DNA of 64,000 nucleotides from the NCBI RefSeq assembly GCF_014489515.1, contig NZ_CP060782.1, positions 310,001-374,000 on the forward strand. The letters run 5' to 3'. The notes beneath the pieces are model-generated. The model was not told the origin of the DNA and did no database searches. It saw nothing but the letters and a program-made list of their open reading frames with translations. Of the stretch, positions 50,203 to 59,864 are shown one piece after another; positions within the stretch are counted from its first letter, which is position 1, and every line of letters begins with the position of its first letter. Source of the DNA: Sphingomonas sediminicola (GTDB taxonomy: Bacteria; Pseudomonadota; Alphaproteobacteria; Sphingomonadales; Sphingomonadaceae). Both the position numbers and the translations under genes were made by a program.

Positions 50203-50744
50203 TTGATCTCAGCCTCGTTGATCAACGACCGGTCGACCACCGCCTGGGTCATCGTCGCGGCCTATTTTGCCGGTGCCGCGGCAGCGTTTTGGGCTAGTGG
50301 CGCGGCGCGCAAGCGCGAACGTCAATTCTGGATCGGTACCGCGCTGTTGCTCACCTTCCTGGGGTTCAACAAGGAACTCGATCTTCAGACTTTCCTCACC
50401 GAAACGGCTCGGAAGCTGGCCCACTATGAAGGCTGGTATGATCAGCGGCGATTGGTCCAGGGCCTGTTTTTGCTGCTCCTGGCGGCGGGACTGATTGTGG
50501 CGATCATCGCGCTCGCTCGCCGGCTCCGGCGTTCGCCGTTGCCGGTCAAGTCTGCAGCGCTCGGAATTGCGCTGTTGTTCGCATTCGTGGTCATGCGCGC
50601 CGGTTCGTTCCACCACATCGATCGATGGGTGACCGTTAATATCGGGGGTTTGCGCAGGGCTGGTGGCTTGAGCTCGCGGGTATTGCGGTGATCGCCGCTT
50701 CGGCTCTCGCCTATCGGAATCTGCCGCGACGAAAATCTCGCTAA
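50203..50744 (+). CDS. Chromosomal membrane protein of unknown function (one 1-base break)
   Basis: The restored 180-residue protein has about four membrane helices (WVIVAAYFAGAAAAFWAS, FWIGTALLLTFLGFNK, GLFLLLLAAGLIVAIIAL, and one near the C-terminus). It ends AYRNLPRRKSR. The frame is lost near 50655; one base restores GWWLELAGIAVIAA. The start is TTG 50203 or a nearby codon. The family is unrecognised. Confidence 0.6.
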
Positions 50745-50825
50745 CTCACATCAGATATTTGAACCGCTGTTTCCGGGCTGCGTTTTTCGGTGTCGCTACG
50801 GGTTGTAGCTCACAAGGAGGCAGGC

Positions 50826-50954
50826 ATGGCCGGATCGAAGGCGAAGCGCGGCTTTGCTGCGATGGACCCCGCGAAGCAGCGGGAGATTGCAAGCAAAGGC
50901 GGCCGGGCTAGCCACGGCGGCGGCCGTAAGAGTGCAAGCAGTATGAGCCGCTAA
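50826..50954 (+). CDS. KGG-motif stress-associated small protein
   Basis: This 42-residue protein begins MAGSKAKRGFAAMDPAK and carries the KGG repeat KGGRASHGGGRKS, as in GsiB/YciG-type hydrophilins induced by stress. A canonical AAGGAGG ribosome-binding site precedes the ATG, and a strong terminator follows twelve bases after the stop. It is an independent, probably highly expressed unit. Confidence 0.85.
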   Translation: MAGSKAKRGFAAMDPAKQREIASKGGRASHGGGRKSASSMSR

Positions 50955-50965
50955 TAAATCTGTGT

Positions 50966-51012
50966 GAGAGCGGCGCCGGGCGGATGATCATCCGTCCGGC
51001 GTTCTCTCTTCT
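50966..51012 (+). terminator. Strong intrinsic terminator after the KGG gene
   Basis: GAGAG...GCCGGGCGGATGAT pairs with ATCATCCGTCCGGC...CTCTC (50966-51008), a stem of about 20 pairs with one G-T, followed by a T-rich TTCTT. The core is almost palindromic. Confidence 0.8.
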
Positions 51013-51066
51013 TGCAACGGCGTGACAGCGGCAACCGCGCAGCATTACGGTCGTTGTCAGACCGTA

Positions 51067-51819
51067 ATGTATCGCTCCAATCTCAAAAATCGTGACAAGG
51101 GCAGGGCCATCGCAGGGGTGATCGCAATCCACGCGGTCCTGCTGTTCATGCTCCTCCATCTCTCGGGACGGATAGATCTCGCCGACCCGCAAAGCGTCAT
51201 GCGCGTCTTCGACGTCAACGAAGTGCCGCCGCCACCGCCTACTCCGCCGGTCACCCCTAAGCAGGCGGAAGAAACGCAGAAGCCGAAAGAGCGGGAGGGC
51301 GCGGCCGCACCCGCGAACATGAAGAGCCAGGCGACGCCCGTGGTAGCGCCGAAGCCGCGGATCGAGCTGCCCGTTCCAGTCCCCGTGACTCCGACCAAGA
51401 CCCCCAACGAAGGCGCCGCGCCGACGCAGGGGGCGTCGAACGTACCGGGGCCGGGCACGGGTGCAGGCGGCACCGGGGCGGGCACGGGTTCGGGCGGAGC
51501 AGGCAGTGGGACAGGCGGAGGCGGACAGGGGCTTGCCGCCGTCCGGACGAGGCTTGCGACGCGGCCGCTTCGAGGGCGCGACTTCCCGCCTCAGTTGCTC
51601 GACGCCTGGCCGCGCGGCGCGTGGATCCGGATGCGGTTCCGCGTCGACGCGAACGGTGCGATTATCCAGTGCATCGTCGATCAGGGGACCGGAAACCCGG
51701 CCATCGATTCGCAGGTGTGCAGCATCGCTCGCCAGCGGCTCCGGTACACGCCGGCGATCGATCGAAGCGGTCAACGGGTTGCGGATTGGGCCGGCTATGG
51801 GCAGGAGCCTCCGCGCTAG
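51067..51819 (+). CDS. TonB-family energy transducer
   Basis: The 250-residue protein has one N-terminal membrane helix (AIAGVIAIHAVLLFMLLHL), a proline-rich periplasmic spacer (VPPPPPTPPVTPK), a Gly/Thr-rich stretch (about 135-160) and a C-terminal TonB-like domain (WIRMRFRVDANGAI, CSIARQRLRYTPAI). TonB proteins transmit proton-motive force to outer-membrane receptors. There is no adjacent exbBD, so it probably shares one encoded elsewhere. Confidence 0.85.
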   Translation: MYRSNLKNRDKGRAIAGVIAIHAVLLFMLLHLSGRIDLADPQSVMRVFDVNEVPPPPPTPPVTPKQAEETQKPKEREGAAAPANMKSQATPVVAPKPRIELPVPVPVTPTKTPNEGAAPTQGASNVPGPGTGAGGTGAGTGSGGAGSGTGGGGQGLAAVRTRLATRPLRGRDFPPQLLDAWPRGAWIRMRFRVDANGAIIQCIVDQGTGNPAIDSQVCSIARQRLRYTPAIDRSGQRVADWAGYGQEPPR

Positions 51820-51839
51820 CCGACAAAGAAAGCCTGACG

Positions 51840-52540
51840 ATGATCGAAGCCGAATGGTGGGAATATGACAACGCTGAGGAAATGGCCGAGGCCGTCGCCG
51901 GCGACATCGCTTTCATCATCGAGAGCGCACTCGATGCGCGCGGCTCTTCGCTGATCGCGCTTCCGGGCGGCGATACCGCAGAGCCCATCCTCAAGGCCCT
52001 GGCGGCGAAGAAGCTGCCGTGGAAGCAGGTGACGATCATTCCCACGGACGAGCGGCTGGTCCCGATGGACGACGAGCGCAGCAATGTGCGCGCAATCGCC
52101 CGCACATTCCTTCCGGCGGGCGCGCGGGTGATCCCGATCGCGGCGGACATTCCCGATTACAGGCTCGCAGGCAATTCGGCCGATGCGCGGCTTCAGGATC
52201 TGCCCTGGCCACCGGACCTCGTCTGGCTCGGGTGGGCAAGGACGGTCACACAGCGTCGCTTTTCACTGGGCCCGATCTTCAGGACGCCTTGGATGCTCCG
52301 AAGGCGCGCCGCGCGGTTGGGGTCATGCCGGACCCGATGCCGGAGGACGCGCCGGTGCCGCGCGTAACGCTCACGCGATCGGCGATCCTGTCGGCCCGAA
52401 CCGTCCTCATTACGTTGAAGGGCGACGACAATCGCGAGATGCTCGAAGGCGCAATCGAGGACGGTCAAAGCTCAAAGCTGCCGATCGGCCGAGTGCTCGC
52501 CGAGGCGGAGCAGCCGATCGACATTCACTGGGCGCCCTGA
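51840..52540 (+). CDS. pgl: 6-Phosphogluconolactonase (one 1-base break)
   Basis: This enzyme hydrolyses 6-phosphogluconolactone in the pentose-phosphate/Entner-Doudoroff pathways. The restored 233-residue protein has SLIALPGGDTAEPIL, the IIPTDERLVPMDDERSN substrate motif and GKDGHTASLF. The frame breaks near 52231; one G restores WLGVGKDGHTAS. It starts at ATG 51840, 21 bases after the tonB-like stop. Confidence 0.85.
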
Positions 52541-52556
52541 GAATGTTCTGCAGACA

Positions 52557-53012
52557 TTAGTCCTGCAGCAGGTCAGCCCGCGAGTGATCCTTTGCTCGGC
52601 CGAATGTCCGGAGCAGCCGGATCAATTCGTCGACCGAAGGAACGTAAACTCGCTGTCCTTGGACCGTGACTTCCTCGCGCGTAGATAATGCGACGTCGCG
52701 CCAGCCGTCGGGCGTTGCGACGCTGAAGCCGGCCATCACTTCAACGGGTATCGGCGGCTTCGTCCAAGTGCCGAACACGAGCGACCGGAACCGATCGTTC
52801 GGCTTGCCGCTTTGAGGCCGCTCGCCCACGCGCTTCAGGAATTCTTCGCCATCAGGGGCGGACATCACAAGATCGACGTCCTTTACCTGATCGATGCTGC
52901 GTCCGTGAAGAACGACAGCCGCGCTCCCGATGATCCACCACGGGTTTCTGGCGCACGACGCCGCTTCGGAAACCATCGCCAGAGTTTCGGCGAGTGCCGG
53001 AGTCATGACCAT
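52557..53012 (-). CDS. Nucleotidyltransferase-fold protein
   Basis: The 151-residue protein has the polymerase-beta-type signature IIGSAAVVLHGR...VKDVDLVMSAP (GS followed by DxD), and ends YVPSVDELIRLLRTFGRAKD. Such proteins are often annotated as aminoglycoside nucleotidyltransferase-like or as the nucleotidyltransferase half of type IV toxin-antitoxin-like pairs. No partner gene is adjacent, so function is open. It is convergent with pgl. Confidence 0.65.
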   Translation of the reverse strand: MVMTPALAETLAMVSEAASCARNPWWIIGSAAVVLHGRSIDQVKDVDLVMSAPDGEEFLKRVGERPQSGKPNDRFRSLVFGTWTKPPIPVEVMAGFSVATPDGWRDVALSTREEVTVQGQRVYVPSVDELIRLLRTFGRAKDHSRADLLQD

Positions 53013-53058
53013 GGTGAGTGAATGGCCGCGGTGCGAAGGATCCGCAATGCGTTGAAAG

Positions 53059-53193
53059 CTAGGCCACCATCACCTGAAGCAGGCTGATTGGCCCGAATGC
53101 GATCACCCGGAGCAACGCAGGCCCGAATGTGATGGTCGCGGCGATCGCGCCGAAAATGATCCAGGCGACGAGAAACCGAAAGAGAGCGGACAT
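53059..53193 (-). CDS. 44-residue membrane protein
   Basis: ATG 53193 to TAG 53059 encodes MSALFRFLVAWIIFGAIAA followed by ITFGPALLRVIAFGP, one or two hydrophobic helices with a positive N-terminus. No family is known to me. The upstream GGGGATT is a weak ribosome-binding site. Confidence 0.5.
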   Translation of the reverse strand: MSALFRFLVAWIIFGAIAATITFGPALLRVIAFGPISLLQVMVA

Positions 53194-53340
53194 AATCCCC
53201 TTTTCGAATAGCGGTTGCAGACACCGCGCAAGGTTGGGGCTCGCACCCCCGCGTCGCTTCAGAAGTGAACGAGCCCCGCCGCCACGATACGCAATCGGTT
53301 GCTGGGCGAAACCTTACCCAAAGTTAGCCCTGTCTCGGAA

Positions 53341-54977
53341 CTAGACTTCTTCCAGCCGCCTGCCGCGCGTTTCTTTCAGGAAGAAGAGCGAGACGAGTAT
53401 GGGGATCACGGTGAAGACGACCGGGTACCAGAGGCTCGCGTAGGTGTTCCCGGTAATCGCCGCCAAGGCGAAGCTTGTCACCGGAAGAAAGCCGCCAACC
53501 CAGCCTGTACCGACATGGTAAGGAAGCGACATGGCGGTGTAGCGCACCCGCGTGGGGAACATCTCTACGAGAGCGGCCGCCTGCGGTCCGTACAAAGCGG
53601 TCGCGGCCACTGCGAACACCATCAGCCAGAAGAAGATGATCGGGAGGTTCATCCGGCCGGGATCGGCTTTCGCCGGATAGCCCTCGGCGGCAAGGGCGGC
53701 CTTGACCGTCTTGGCCGTCGCTTCCTTCAGCGCCTTGAGTCCTGCAGCGTCCAGGCCGCGGCCGTCCGGCACTTCGATCTGCTGGATTCCGACCGCGATG
53801 ATTGCCCTGTCGCCGGGGTAGCTGCGGTTCGTGTACGAGATGCCGGTCGAGGCGAGCAGGCTCTTGGCAATGTCGCAGCTCGTGTCGAAGCGCCGCGTCC
53901 CAACGGGATCGAACTGTACCGAGCAGGTCGCGGGATTGGCGTGAACCTCGACCGGCCGCTTCTGCTGCGCCTGAACGAGCGCCGGGTTCGCGGCTGCGGC
54001 TATGCCGTGGAAGCCGGGGTAGTAGGCGATCAGCGCGAGCAGCATACCGCCGATCATGACCGGCTTGCGGCCGACGCGGTCGGACACCCAGCCGAAGAAG
54101 ACATAGAGCGGCGCGCTGGCGATCGTCATCGCGAGCACCAGCGCATCCTTGGTCGAATCGGGAACGCCCAGCGACTTGGTCAGAAAGACCTGGACGTAGA
54201 AGAAGGACAGGTACCAGACCGCGCCTTGGGCACACATGATTCCGAAGAAGGCGATCAACACGCGCTTCAGATTGTCCCAGCGGCCGAAGGCTTCGCGGAG
54301 CGGTGCAGTGCTGACCGCTCCTTCCTCCTTGAGCTTCGCGAAGGCGGGACTTTCGGAAAGCTTGAAGCGCAGCCAGACGGAGATGATCAGCAGCACGACA
54401 GAGACGAGGAACGGGACTCGCCAGCCCCATTCGAGGAAGTGCTGTTCGCCGGTCGCGCTACGCGTTCCGAGGATGACGAGGAGACCGGCAATGAGGCCGA
54501 GCGATGCAGTGATCTGAATCCAGCCGGTTGTCGCGCCGCGCTTATTGTTAGGTGCGTGCTCCGCGACATAGATGGCCGCGCCACCATACTCGCCGCCGAG
54601 CGCGATGCCCTGCAAGATGCGCAGCAGGATGAGCAGGATGGGTGAGACGATGCCCGCCGTGGCGTAGGTCGGGAGAATGCCGATCAGGAAGGTCGAAGCG
54701 CCCATCAGGCTGACGGTCGCAAGGAAGGCGCCCTTGCGGCCGAGACGGTCGCCGATCACCCCGAAAATGAGCGCGCCGAGGGACGAAAGGCGAAACCGGC
54801 TGCGAACAGGCCGAGCGCCGCGACCAATCCGGCAGTCGGGTCGAGCCCCGCGAAGAAGACCTTCTGAATGGTCGTCGCGAGCGATCCGAAGATGAAGAAG
54901 TCGTACCACTCGAACGCGGTGCCGGCCGACGATGCGGCAACGACGCGTTTCATCGACCAAGCTTTTTGATCGCTCAT
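53341..54977 (-). CDS. MFS transporter, metabolite:H+ symporter type, with large loop insert (one 1-base break)
   Basis: The restored 545-residue protein begins MSDQKAWSMKRVVAASS and has the MHS motif EWYDFFIFG, loop motif GDRLGRKGAF after helix 2, and DRVGRKPVM before helix 9. Between helices 9 and 10 lies an unusual ~115-residue loop containing CSV and CDI cysteines. Typical MHS members (KgtP, ShiA, ProP) are about 430 residues. The frame breaks near 54781; one base restores PLGALIFG. The substrate is unknown, and the downstream neighbour is acs. Confidence 0.83.
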
Positions 54978-55030
54978 TCTGCTCCCCCTGCCGGTCAAGG
55001 GTTAGCGGCTATGAGCGACGCTGCAAGCGC

Positions 55031-56974
55031 TTAGGCAGGAGCCTTCTGGAACTCGCGCGCTCCGGCGAGGAGCTGGTCGACGACCGTCGGATCGGCGAGC
55101 GTCGACGTGTCGCCGAAGCCTGCGGTTTCGCCCTCCGCGATCTTGCGCAGGATCCGGCGCATGATCTTGCCGGAACGGGTTTTGGGAAGCGTCGGCGCGA
55201 ACTGAATTCGCTCGGGCGATGCAAGGGCGCCGATCTCCTTGCGTACCTGCTGATTGAGTTCGCGGCGAAGGTCCTCGCCGCCTTCCTCGCCGGCGTTCAA
55301 CGTCACGTAGGCGTGGATCGCCTGGCCCTTGATGTCGTGAGGGAAAGCGACAACCGCTGCTTCGGCCACGAGAGGATGGGCGACTAGCGCGCTCTCGACC
55401 TCGGCGGTTCCGATGCGATGGCCGGAGACATTGATCACGTCGTCGACGCGGCCGGTGATCCAGTAATAGCCGTCCTCATCGCGCCGGCATCCGTCGCCGG
55501 TGAAGTAGAGTCCGCGATAGGTGGAGAAATAGGTCTCGAAGAAGCGCCGATGGTCGCCCCACACAGTGCGCATCTGGCCGGGCCATGAGGCGGAAATGCA
55601 CAGGTTTCCGCTTGTCGCGCCGTGCAGTTCCTTGCCTTCCGAATCGACTAGCAGCGGCTTCACGCCGGGCAGCGGTTTCGTCGCCGATCCGGGCTTCATC
55701 GGAGTCGCGCCGGGGAAAGGCGAGATGAGGATTCCGCCGGTCTCGGTCTGCCACCAGGTGTCCACCACAGGGCAGCGGCCGTCGCCGACCACACGCCAAT
55801 ACCATTCCCACGCTTCCGGGTTGATCGGCTCACCGACCGTCCCGAGCAGCCGGATCGACTTGCGGCTGTATCTCTTCACCGGTTCGTCCCCTTCGCGCAT
55901 CAATGCGCGGATCGCGGTCGGTGCGGTGTAGAAAATGGTCACGCCGAGACGATCCACCGTCTCCCAGAACCGGCCGAAGTCGGGGAAGTTGGGAACGCCG
56001 TCGAACATCACGCTCGTCGCGCCGTTCATCAGCGGGCCGTAGACGACATAGGTGTGCCCCGTGATCCAGCCGACGTCGGCGGTGCACCAGAAGACGTCGT
56101 CGTCGCGATAGTCGAATACCCAGTCGAAAGTCGCCGCCGCCCAGACCGCATAACCGCCGGTCGTGTGGACGACGCCCTTGGGCTTTCCGGTCGATCCGGA
56201 CGTGTAGAGGATGAACAAAGGATCCTCCGCGTCCATCGCTTCCGCTTCGCATTCGGTCGAAAGCTGGTCGCGGACAGCCGAATAGCTGACGTCGCGGCCG
56301 TCCTTCATCGGCACGTCGGCGCCGGTGCGTGTGACAACGATCACTGATTGCACGTCGCGATGCTCGAGCGCGGCGTCGACGTTGCGCTTGAGCGGAATGT
56401 GCTTGCCGCCGCGCACGCCCTCGTCGGCGGTGATGACCGCGCAGGCGTCGCAGTCGGCGATGCGCCCCGCGACGCTCTCCGGCGAGAAGCCGCCGAAGAT
56501 GACCGAATGGATCGCGCCGATGCGGGCGCAGGCAAGCATTGCGGCCGCTGCTTCGGGGATCATCGGCATGTAGATCATCACGCGATTGCCGCGGTGAACA
56601 CCTCGCTGCTTCAGCAGGTTCGCGAAGCGGCAGGTCTCCTCGTACAACTCACGATAGGTGTAGCGATGACCGTGACCCGGCTCGTCCGCCTCGAAGATGA
56701 TCGCGGTGCGGTCGCCATGCTTCTCAAGATGCCGGTCGAGGCAATTGACGGACAGGTTGAGCTTTCCGTCCGCAAACCAGTTGATGCGGAAGTCGTCCTC
56801 GTCGAACGACCAGTCGCCCGACTGCTCGGGAAATTTGGTCCATTGCAGGCGCTTCGCCTGCTCCATCCAGTGGCCATGAGGATCGGACTCCTCGGCCTTC
56901 AACAGCGCGTCGAGTTCCGCCGGTCCGATCCTCGCGTTGAAGTCGTCGGGAACGGGATGGACGGTCTCGCTCAC
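55031..56974 (-). CDS. acs: Acetyl-coenzyme A synthetase
   Basis: The 647-residue enzyme activates acetate to acetyl-CoA via acetyl-AMP. It has the ATP loop [38 protein letters not shown] and the C-terminal [11 protein letters not shown], whose lysine is the regulatory acetylation site in known Acs enzymes. GTG 56974 overlaps the alcohol dehydrogenase stop by GTGA, coupling the two. No frame damage. Confidence 0.96.
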   Translation of the reverse strand: MSETVHPVPDDFNARIGPAELDALLKAEESDPHGHWMEQAKRLQWTKFPEQSGDWSFDEDDFRINWFADGKLNLSVNCLDRHLEKHGDRTAIIFEADEPGHGHRYTYRELYEETCRFANLLKQRGVHRGNRVMIYMPMIPEAAAAMLACARIGAIHSVIFGGFSPESVAGRIADCDACAVITADEGVRGGKHIPLKRNVDAALEHRDVQSVIVVTRTGADVPMKDGRDVSYSAVRDQLSTECEAEAMDAEDPLFILYTSGSTGKPKGVVHTTGGYAVWAAATFDWVFDYRDDDVFWCTADVGWITGHTYVVYGPLMNGATSVMFDGVPNFPDFGRFWETVDRLGVTIFYTAPTAIRALMREGDEPVKRYSRKSIRLLGTVGEPINPEAWEWYWRVVGDGRCPVVDTWWQTETGGILISPFPGATPMKPGSATKPLPGVKPLLVDSEGKELHGATSGNLCISASWPGQMRTVWGDHRRFFETYFSTYRGLYFTGDGCRRDEDGYYWITGRVDDVINVSGHRIGTAEVESALVAHPLVAEAAVVAFPHDIKGQAIHAYVTLNAGEEGGEDLRRELNQQVRKEIGALASPERIQFAPTLPKTRSGKIMRRILRKIAEGETAGFGDTSTLADPTVVDQLLAGAREFQKAPA

Positions 56975-58063
56975 AGGCCGTGGCTCATGTCGATTACGAA
57001 GCGGTAGCGGACGTCGTTCTTGAGCAGCCGCTCATAAGCCTCGTTGACCTGGTCCATGCGGATGAATTCCACGTCCGGATAGATGTCCTTCGCCGCGCAG
57101 AAATCGAGCATCTCCTGCGTTTCCGGAATGCCGCCGATTGCCGAGCCGCCGACCGCGCGATTCCACCAGATCAGGTTCATGCCAACGAACCCCGGCATGG
57201 GTGTCAGCGCGCCGACGATTACCATCCGGCCCGATCGGCCGAGAAGCTGTAGGTAGCCATCAATCTCGTGACTGACGGGAATGGTGTTGAGGATGAAGTC
57301 GAAGCGCGTCGCTGCGGCCTTCATCTGTTCGGGGTCGGTCGAAATGATGACGTCATGGGCGCCGAGTGCGCGGGCGTCATCACCCTTGCTGGGCGTCGTG
57401 GTGATCATTGTGACGTGAGCACCGAGCGCCGCGCCGAGCTTCACGCCCATGTGACCCAGGCCGCCGAGGCCGACGACGGCCATCTTGGTCGTTGGTCCGA
57501 CGTTATACTGCCGAAGCGGCGAGTAGGTCGTGATTCCCGCGCAGAGCAGAGGCGCGACCCGGGCGGCGTCCATGCCGTCCGGCACCTTGCAGACGAAGTG
57601 ATCGCGGACGACGATATGGTCGGTGTAGCCCCCTTGCTGACCGTTCCGTCGTGATAGTCCTTGCTGTTGTAGGTCTGGACGCACCCCTTGCGGCAGAAGA
57701 CTTCCCAGCCTTCGAGGCACTGGTCGCACTCCATGCAGCTATCGACCATGCAGCCGACGGCGACCGTGTCGCCGACGCGGTGTCGGGTGACCTCGTCGCC
57801 GATTGCCGTGACGATCCCGACGATCTCATGTCCGGGGATGACAGGGTAGCGCGTGCCGCCCAATCGTTGCGGCAGGTGTGCAGGTCGGAATGGCAGATGC
57901 CGGCGTAGGTGATCTTAATCGCCACGTCGTTGGGACGGAGCGCGCGGCGTTCGAACTCCATCGGGCGAAGCGGCTGGTCTGGCGCGTCGGTGCCCCATCC
58001 CTTGGCGAGTGTCGGGCCGCCTGTGCGTTCCGATGTCGTGGTGGGTTCCGCAGTCGTCGCCAT
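56971..58063 (-). CDS. Zinc-dependent alcohol dehydrogenase, NADP/CAD (AdhC/YahK) type (two 1-base breaks)
   Basis: The restored 364-residue protein has catalytic-zinc ligands in GICHSDLH and PGHEIVG, structural-zinc cysteines in [15 protein letters not shown] and the cofactor motif [10 protein letters not shown]. Breaks near 57860 and 57631 are each repaired by one base, giving [12 protein letters not shown] and [17 protein letters not shown] 58063 follows an AAGGAGG site. It oxidises or reduces primary alcohols/aldehydes; coupling to acs suggests C2 or short-chain metabolism. Confidence 0.85.
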
Positions 58064-58073
58064 GTCGGCCTCC

Positions 58074-58904
58074 TTATTTCGCGCGGTCGAGCACCCTTCT
58101 TGCCTGTACAAGATGGGGCCGGTCGACCATCCGGCCACCTACTGACAGGACGCCGGCATCAGGCTCGGCATCGAACGCTTGGACAATAGCACGCGCGTGA
58201 TCGAGTTCCGCGGCCGACGGGGTGAAGGCCGCATTGATCACGCCGACCTGAGCGGGATGGATCGCAAGCTTGCCGGTGAAGCCCTCTCGAGCGGATGCCT
58301 GGGCTTCGGCCAGAAGACCTTTCTCGTCACGGAAGTCGGCGAACACACCGTCCACGGGCTGGACGCCCGCGGCGACCGCTCCAGCAAGGCAGAGCGAGCG
58401 CGCAAGCTTGTAGGTGAAGCTAAGGCTGCCGTCGGCATCGTATTTGGACGATGCACCGAGAGCGGCCGAAAGGTCTTCCGCACCCCAACTCATCGCTGAG
58501 AGCGTCGACTTCGGATCGCGATAGCTCAGCAATCCGAACAGGCTTGCGGCCGTCTCGGTGACGATCGCGTGGATCGGAATGTTGCCGGTGCGGTGCGCGA
58601 GCTCGGCAACGTCCGCTCCGCCCTCCGCCTTCGGCAGGACGACACCGTGGATATCGGCGATGCCAAGCATTTCCAGGTCTTTGCGATGCTCGTCGGTGCG
58701 AAGCGGGTTGATGCGAACCCACCATTGCGGCCCGCCCGAGCGCTTGCCCAACTCCCTAAGGATTTGCCGAGCGGCGGCTTTCTGGCCGAAGTCGACGCTG
58801 TCCTCGAGGTCGAAGATGACCGCATCCGCATCGCTCTCGATCGCCTTGCCGATCTTCTTCTCGCTGTCCGCCGGCACGAACAGCCAGCTGCGAGGCTCGG
58901 TCAT
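58074..58904 (-). CDS. CitE-type CoA-ester lyase (malyl/citramalyl-CoA lyase family)
   Basis: The 276-residue TIM-barrel protein begins [17 protein letters not shown]. The family motifs [30 protein letters not shown] and the Mg-binding [13 protein letters not shown] follow. It cleaves or condenses malyl-, methylmalyl- or citramalyl-CoA. ATG 58904 overlaps the MaoC stop (ATGA), so hydratase and lyase are co-translated, as in C3-C5 acyl-CoA pathways. It is ten bases from the alcohol dehydrogenase start. Confidence 0.85.
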   Translation of the reverse strand: MTEPRSWLFVPADSEKKIGKAIESDADAVIFDLEDSVDFGQKAAARQILRELGKRSGGPQWWVRINPLRTDEHRKDLEMLGIADIHGVVLPKAEGGADVAELAHRTGNIPIHAIVTETAASLFGLLSYRDPKSTLSAMSWGAEDLSAALGASSKYDADGSLSFTYKLARSLCLAGAVAAGVQPVDGVFADFRDEKGLLAEAQASAREGFTGKLAIHPAQVGVINAAFTPSAAELDHARAIVQAFDAEPDAGVLSVGGRMVDRPHLVQARRVLDRAK

Positions 58905-59353
58905 TGGGGCTTCTTCAACAGAAGCGCAGAGCGGGTGCATTCGCACACAAGTTCGCCGCGCTGGTTGAAGCTGCGGTGCGCCCAAGTGACGATGCCCGCA
59001 TTCGGCCGCGACTTGCTCTCGCGAAGGTCGATGCACTCACTCTCGGACCGAAGAGTATCTCCGACGAAGACGGGTTTCGGGAAGACGAGCTTGTCGTAAC
59101 CGAGGTTGGCGACCAGCGTTCCGAGCGTCGTGTCGTTGACGCTGACCCCGATCATCAGCCCGAAGGTGAAGACCGAATTGACCAGCGGCTTGCCGAACTC
59201 CGTTTTGGCCGCGGCCTCATGGTCGATGTGAAGCGGCTGCGGATTGTGGGTGAGGGTGGAGATCAGCAGGTTGTCGGTCTCGGTGACCGTCCGCGAGATC
59301 GAATGCTCTACGCGGTCGCCGACCTTCCACTCGTCGAAAAAGCGCCCTGGCAT
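58901..59353 (-). CDS. MaoC-like hotdog-fold (R)-hydratase
   Basis: The 150-residue hotdog protein begins [19 protein letters not shown] and has the catalytic Asp/His segment [12 protein letters not shown] and GDTLRSES. Members with this arrangement next to CitE-type lyases include mesaconyl-CoA hydratase-like proteins. The substrate is a 2,3-enoyl-CoA by family. It probably belongs to a six-gene minus-strand run starting at 62179. Confidence 0.82.
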   Translation of the reverse strand: MPGRFFDEWKVGDRVEHSISRTVTETDNLLISTLTHNPQPLHIDHEAAAKTEFGKPLVNSVFTFGLMIGVSVNDTTLGTLVANLGYDKLVFPKPVFVGDTLRSESECIDLRESKSRPNAGIVTWAHRSFNQRGELVCECTRSALLLKKPQ

Positions 59354-59389
59354 GATGCCGCTCTAGGCAGCGGCGACAGCCTTGCCAAG

Positions 59390-59839
59390 CTACAGTGCGC
59401 CGCTCCGTGTCAGTCGGGCCTTCAGGTCGCTCATTCCGATTTGCTCGATTGCAGACTCCGGGTCGGCCGAACAGATCACCTTTGCGATGTGGCCAAGCAT
59501 CTGCCCGACGATGTCGAGCGACTGGAGGACCACGCCGTGACGCGAGACCGCAATGGGGTCGGCGGACAATTCATCGCCCATCGCGTCGAGCATCCGGCGG
59601 GCATATTCAAGTTCCTCGCCCAGCCTCAGATGCAGACGGTCGGCGGTTTCCTCGATTGCATGGTTTCGCGGTTGGAAGTCGCGGCGAACCGGGAGCCGCG
59701 CCTCGGCTGGTGCTTCTTCCTCCAGGCCCCAAATCTGGCGGACGCTATCGCCCTGGATGAGTGCGTCCCGCCGGGCGAACGGCATTCTTTGACTGAAAGG
59801 CTTCAACTCTTGCGCTCCCGTTGGTTTGGCTCTTGGCAC
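59390..59839 (-). CDS. Conserved-looking hypothetical protein
   Basis: The 149-residue soluble helical protein has GTG 59839 four bases after GGAAAGG. Distinctive parts are KPFSQRMPFARRDALIQGD and HLRLGEELEYARRMLDAMGDEL. No family is recognised. It lies 25 bases after the ThDP enzyme and 36 before the MaoC gene, so it is probably in the same operon. Confidence 0.6.
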   Translation of the reverse strand: MPRAKPTGAQELKPFSQRMPFARRDALIQGDSVRQIWGLEEEAPAEARLPVRRDFQPRNHAIEETADRLHLRLGEELEYARRMLDAMGDELSADPIAVSRHGVVLQSLDIVGQMLGHIAKVICSADPESAIEQIGMSDLKARLTRSGAL

Positions 59840-59864
59840 AAGGCCTTTCCAACAGGTCGCTACT

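Noticed and set aside
52557..53012. Toxin-antitoxin pair built on the nucleotidyltransferase-like protein
   Set aside because: No partner frame is adjacent; the neighbouring 44-residue protein is a membrane peptide 47 bases away and not an antitoxin type I recognise.
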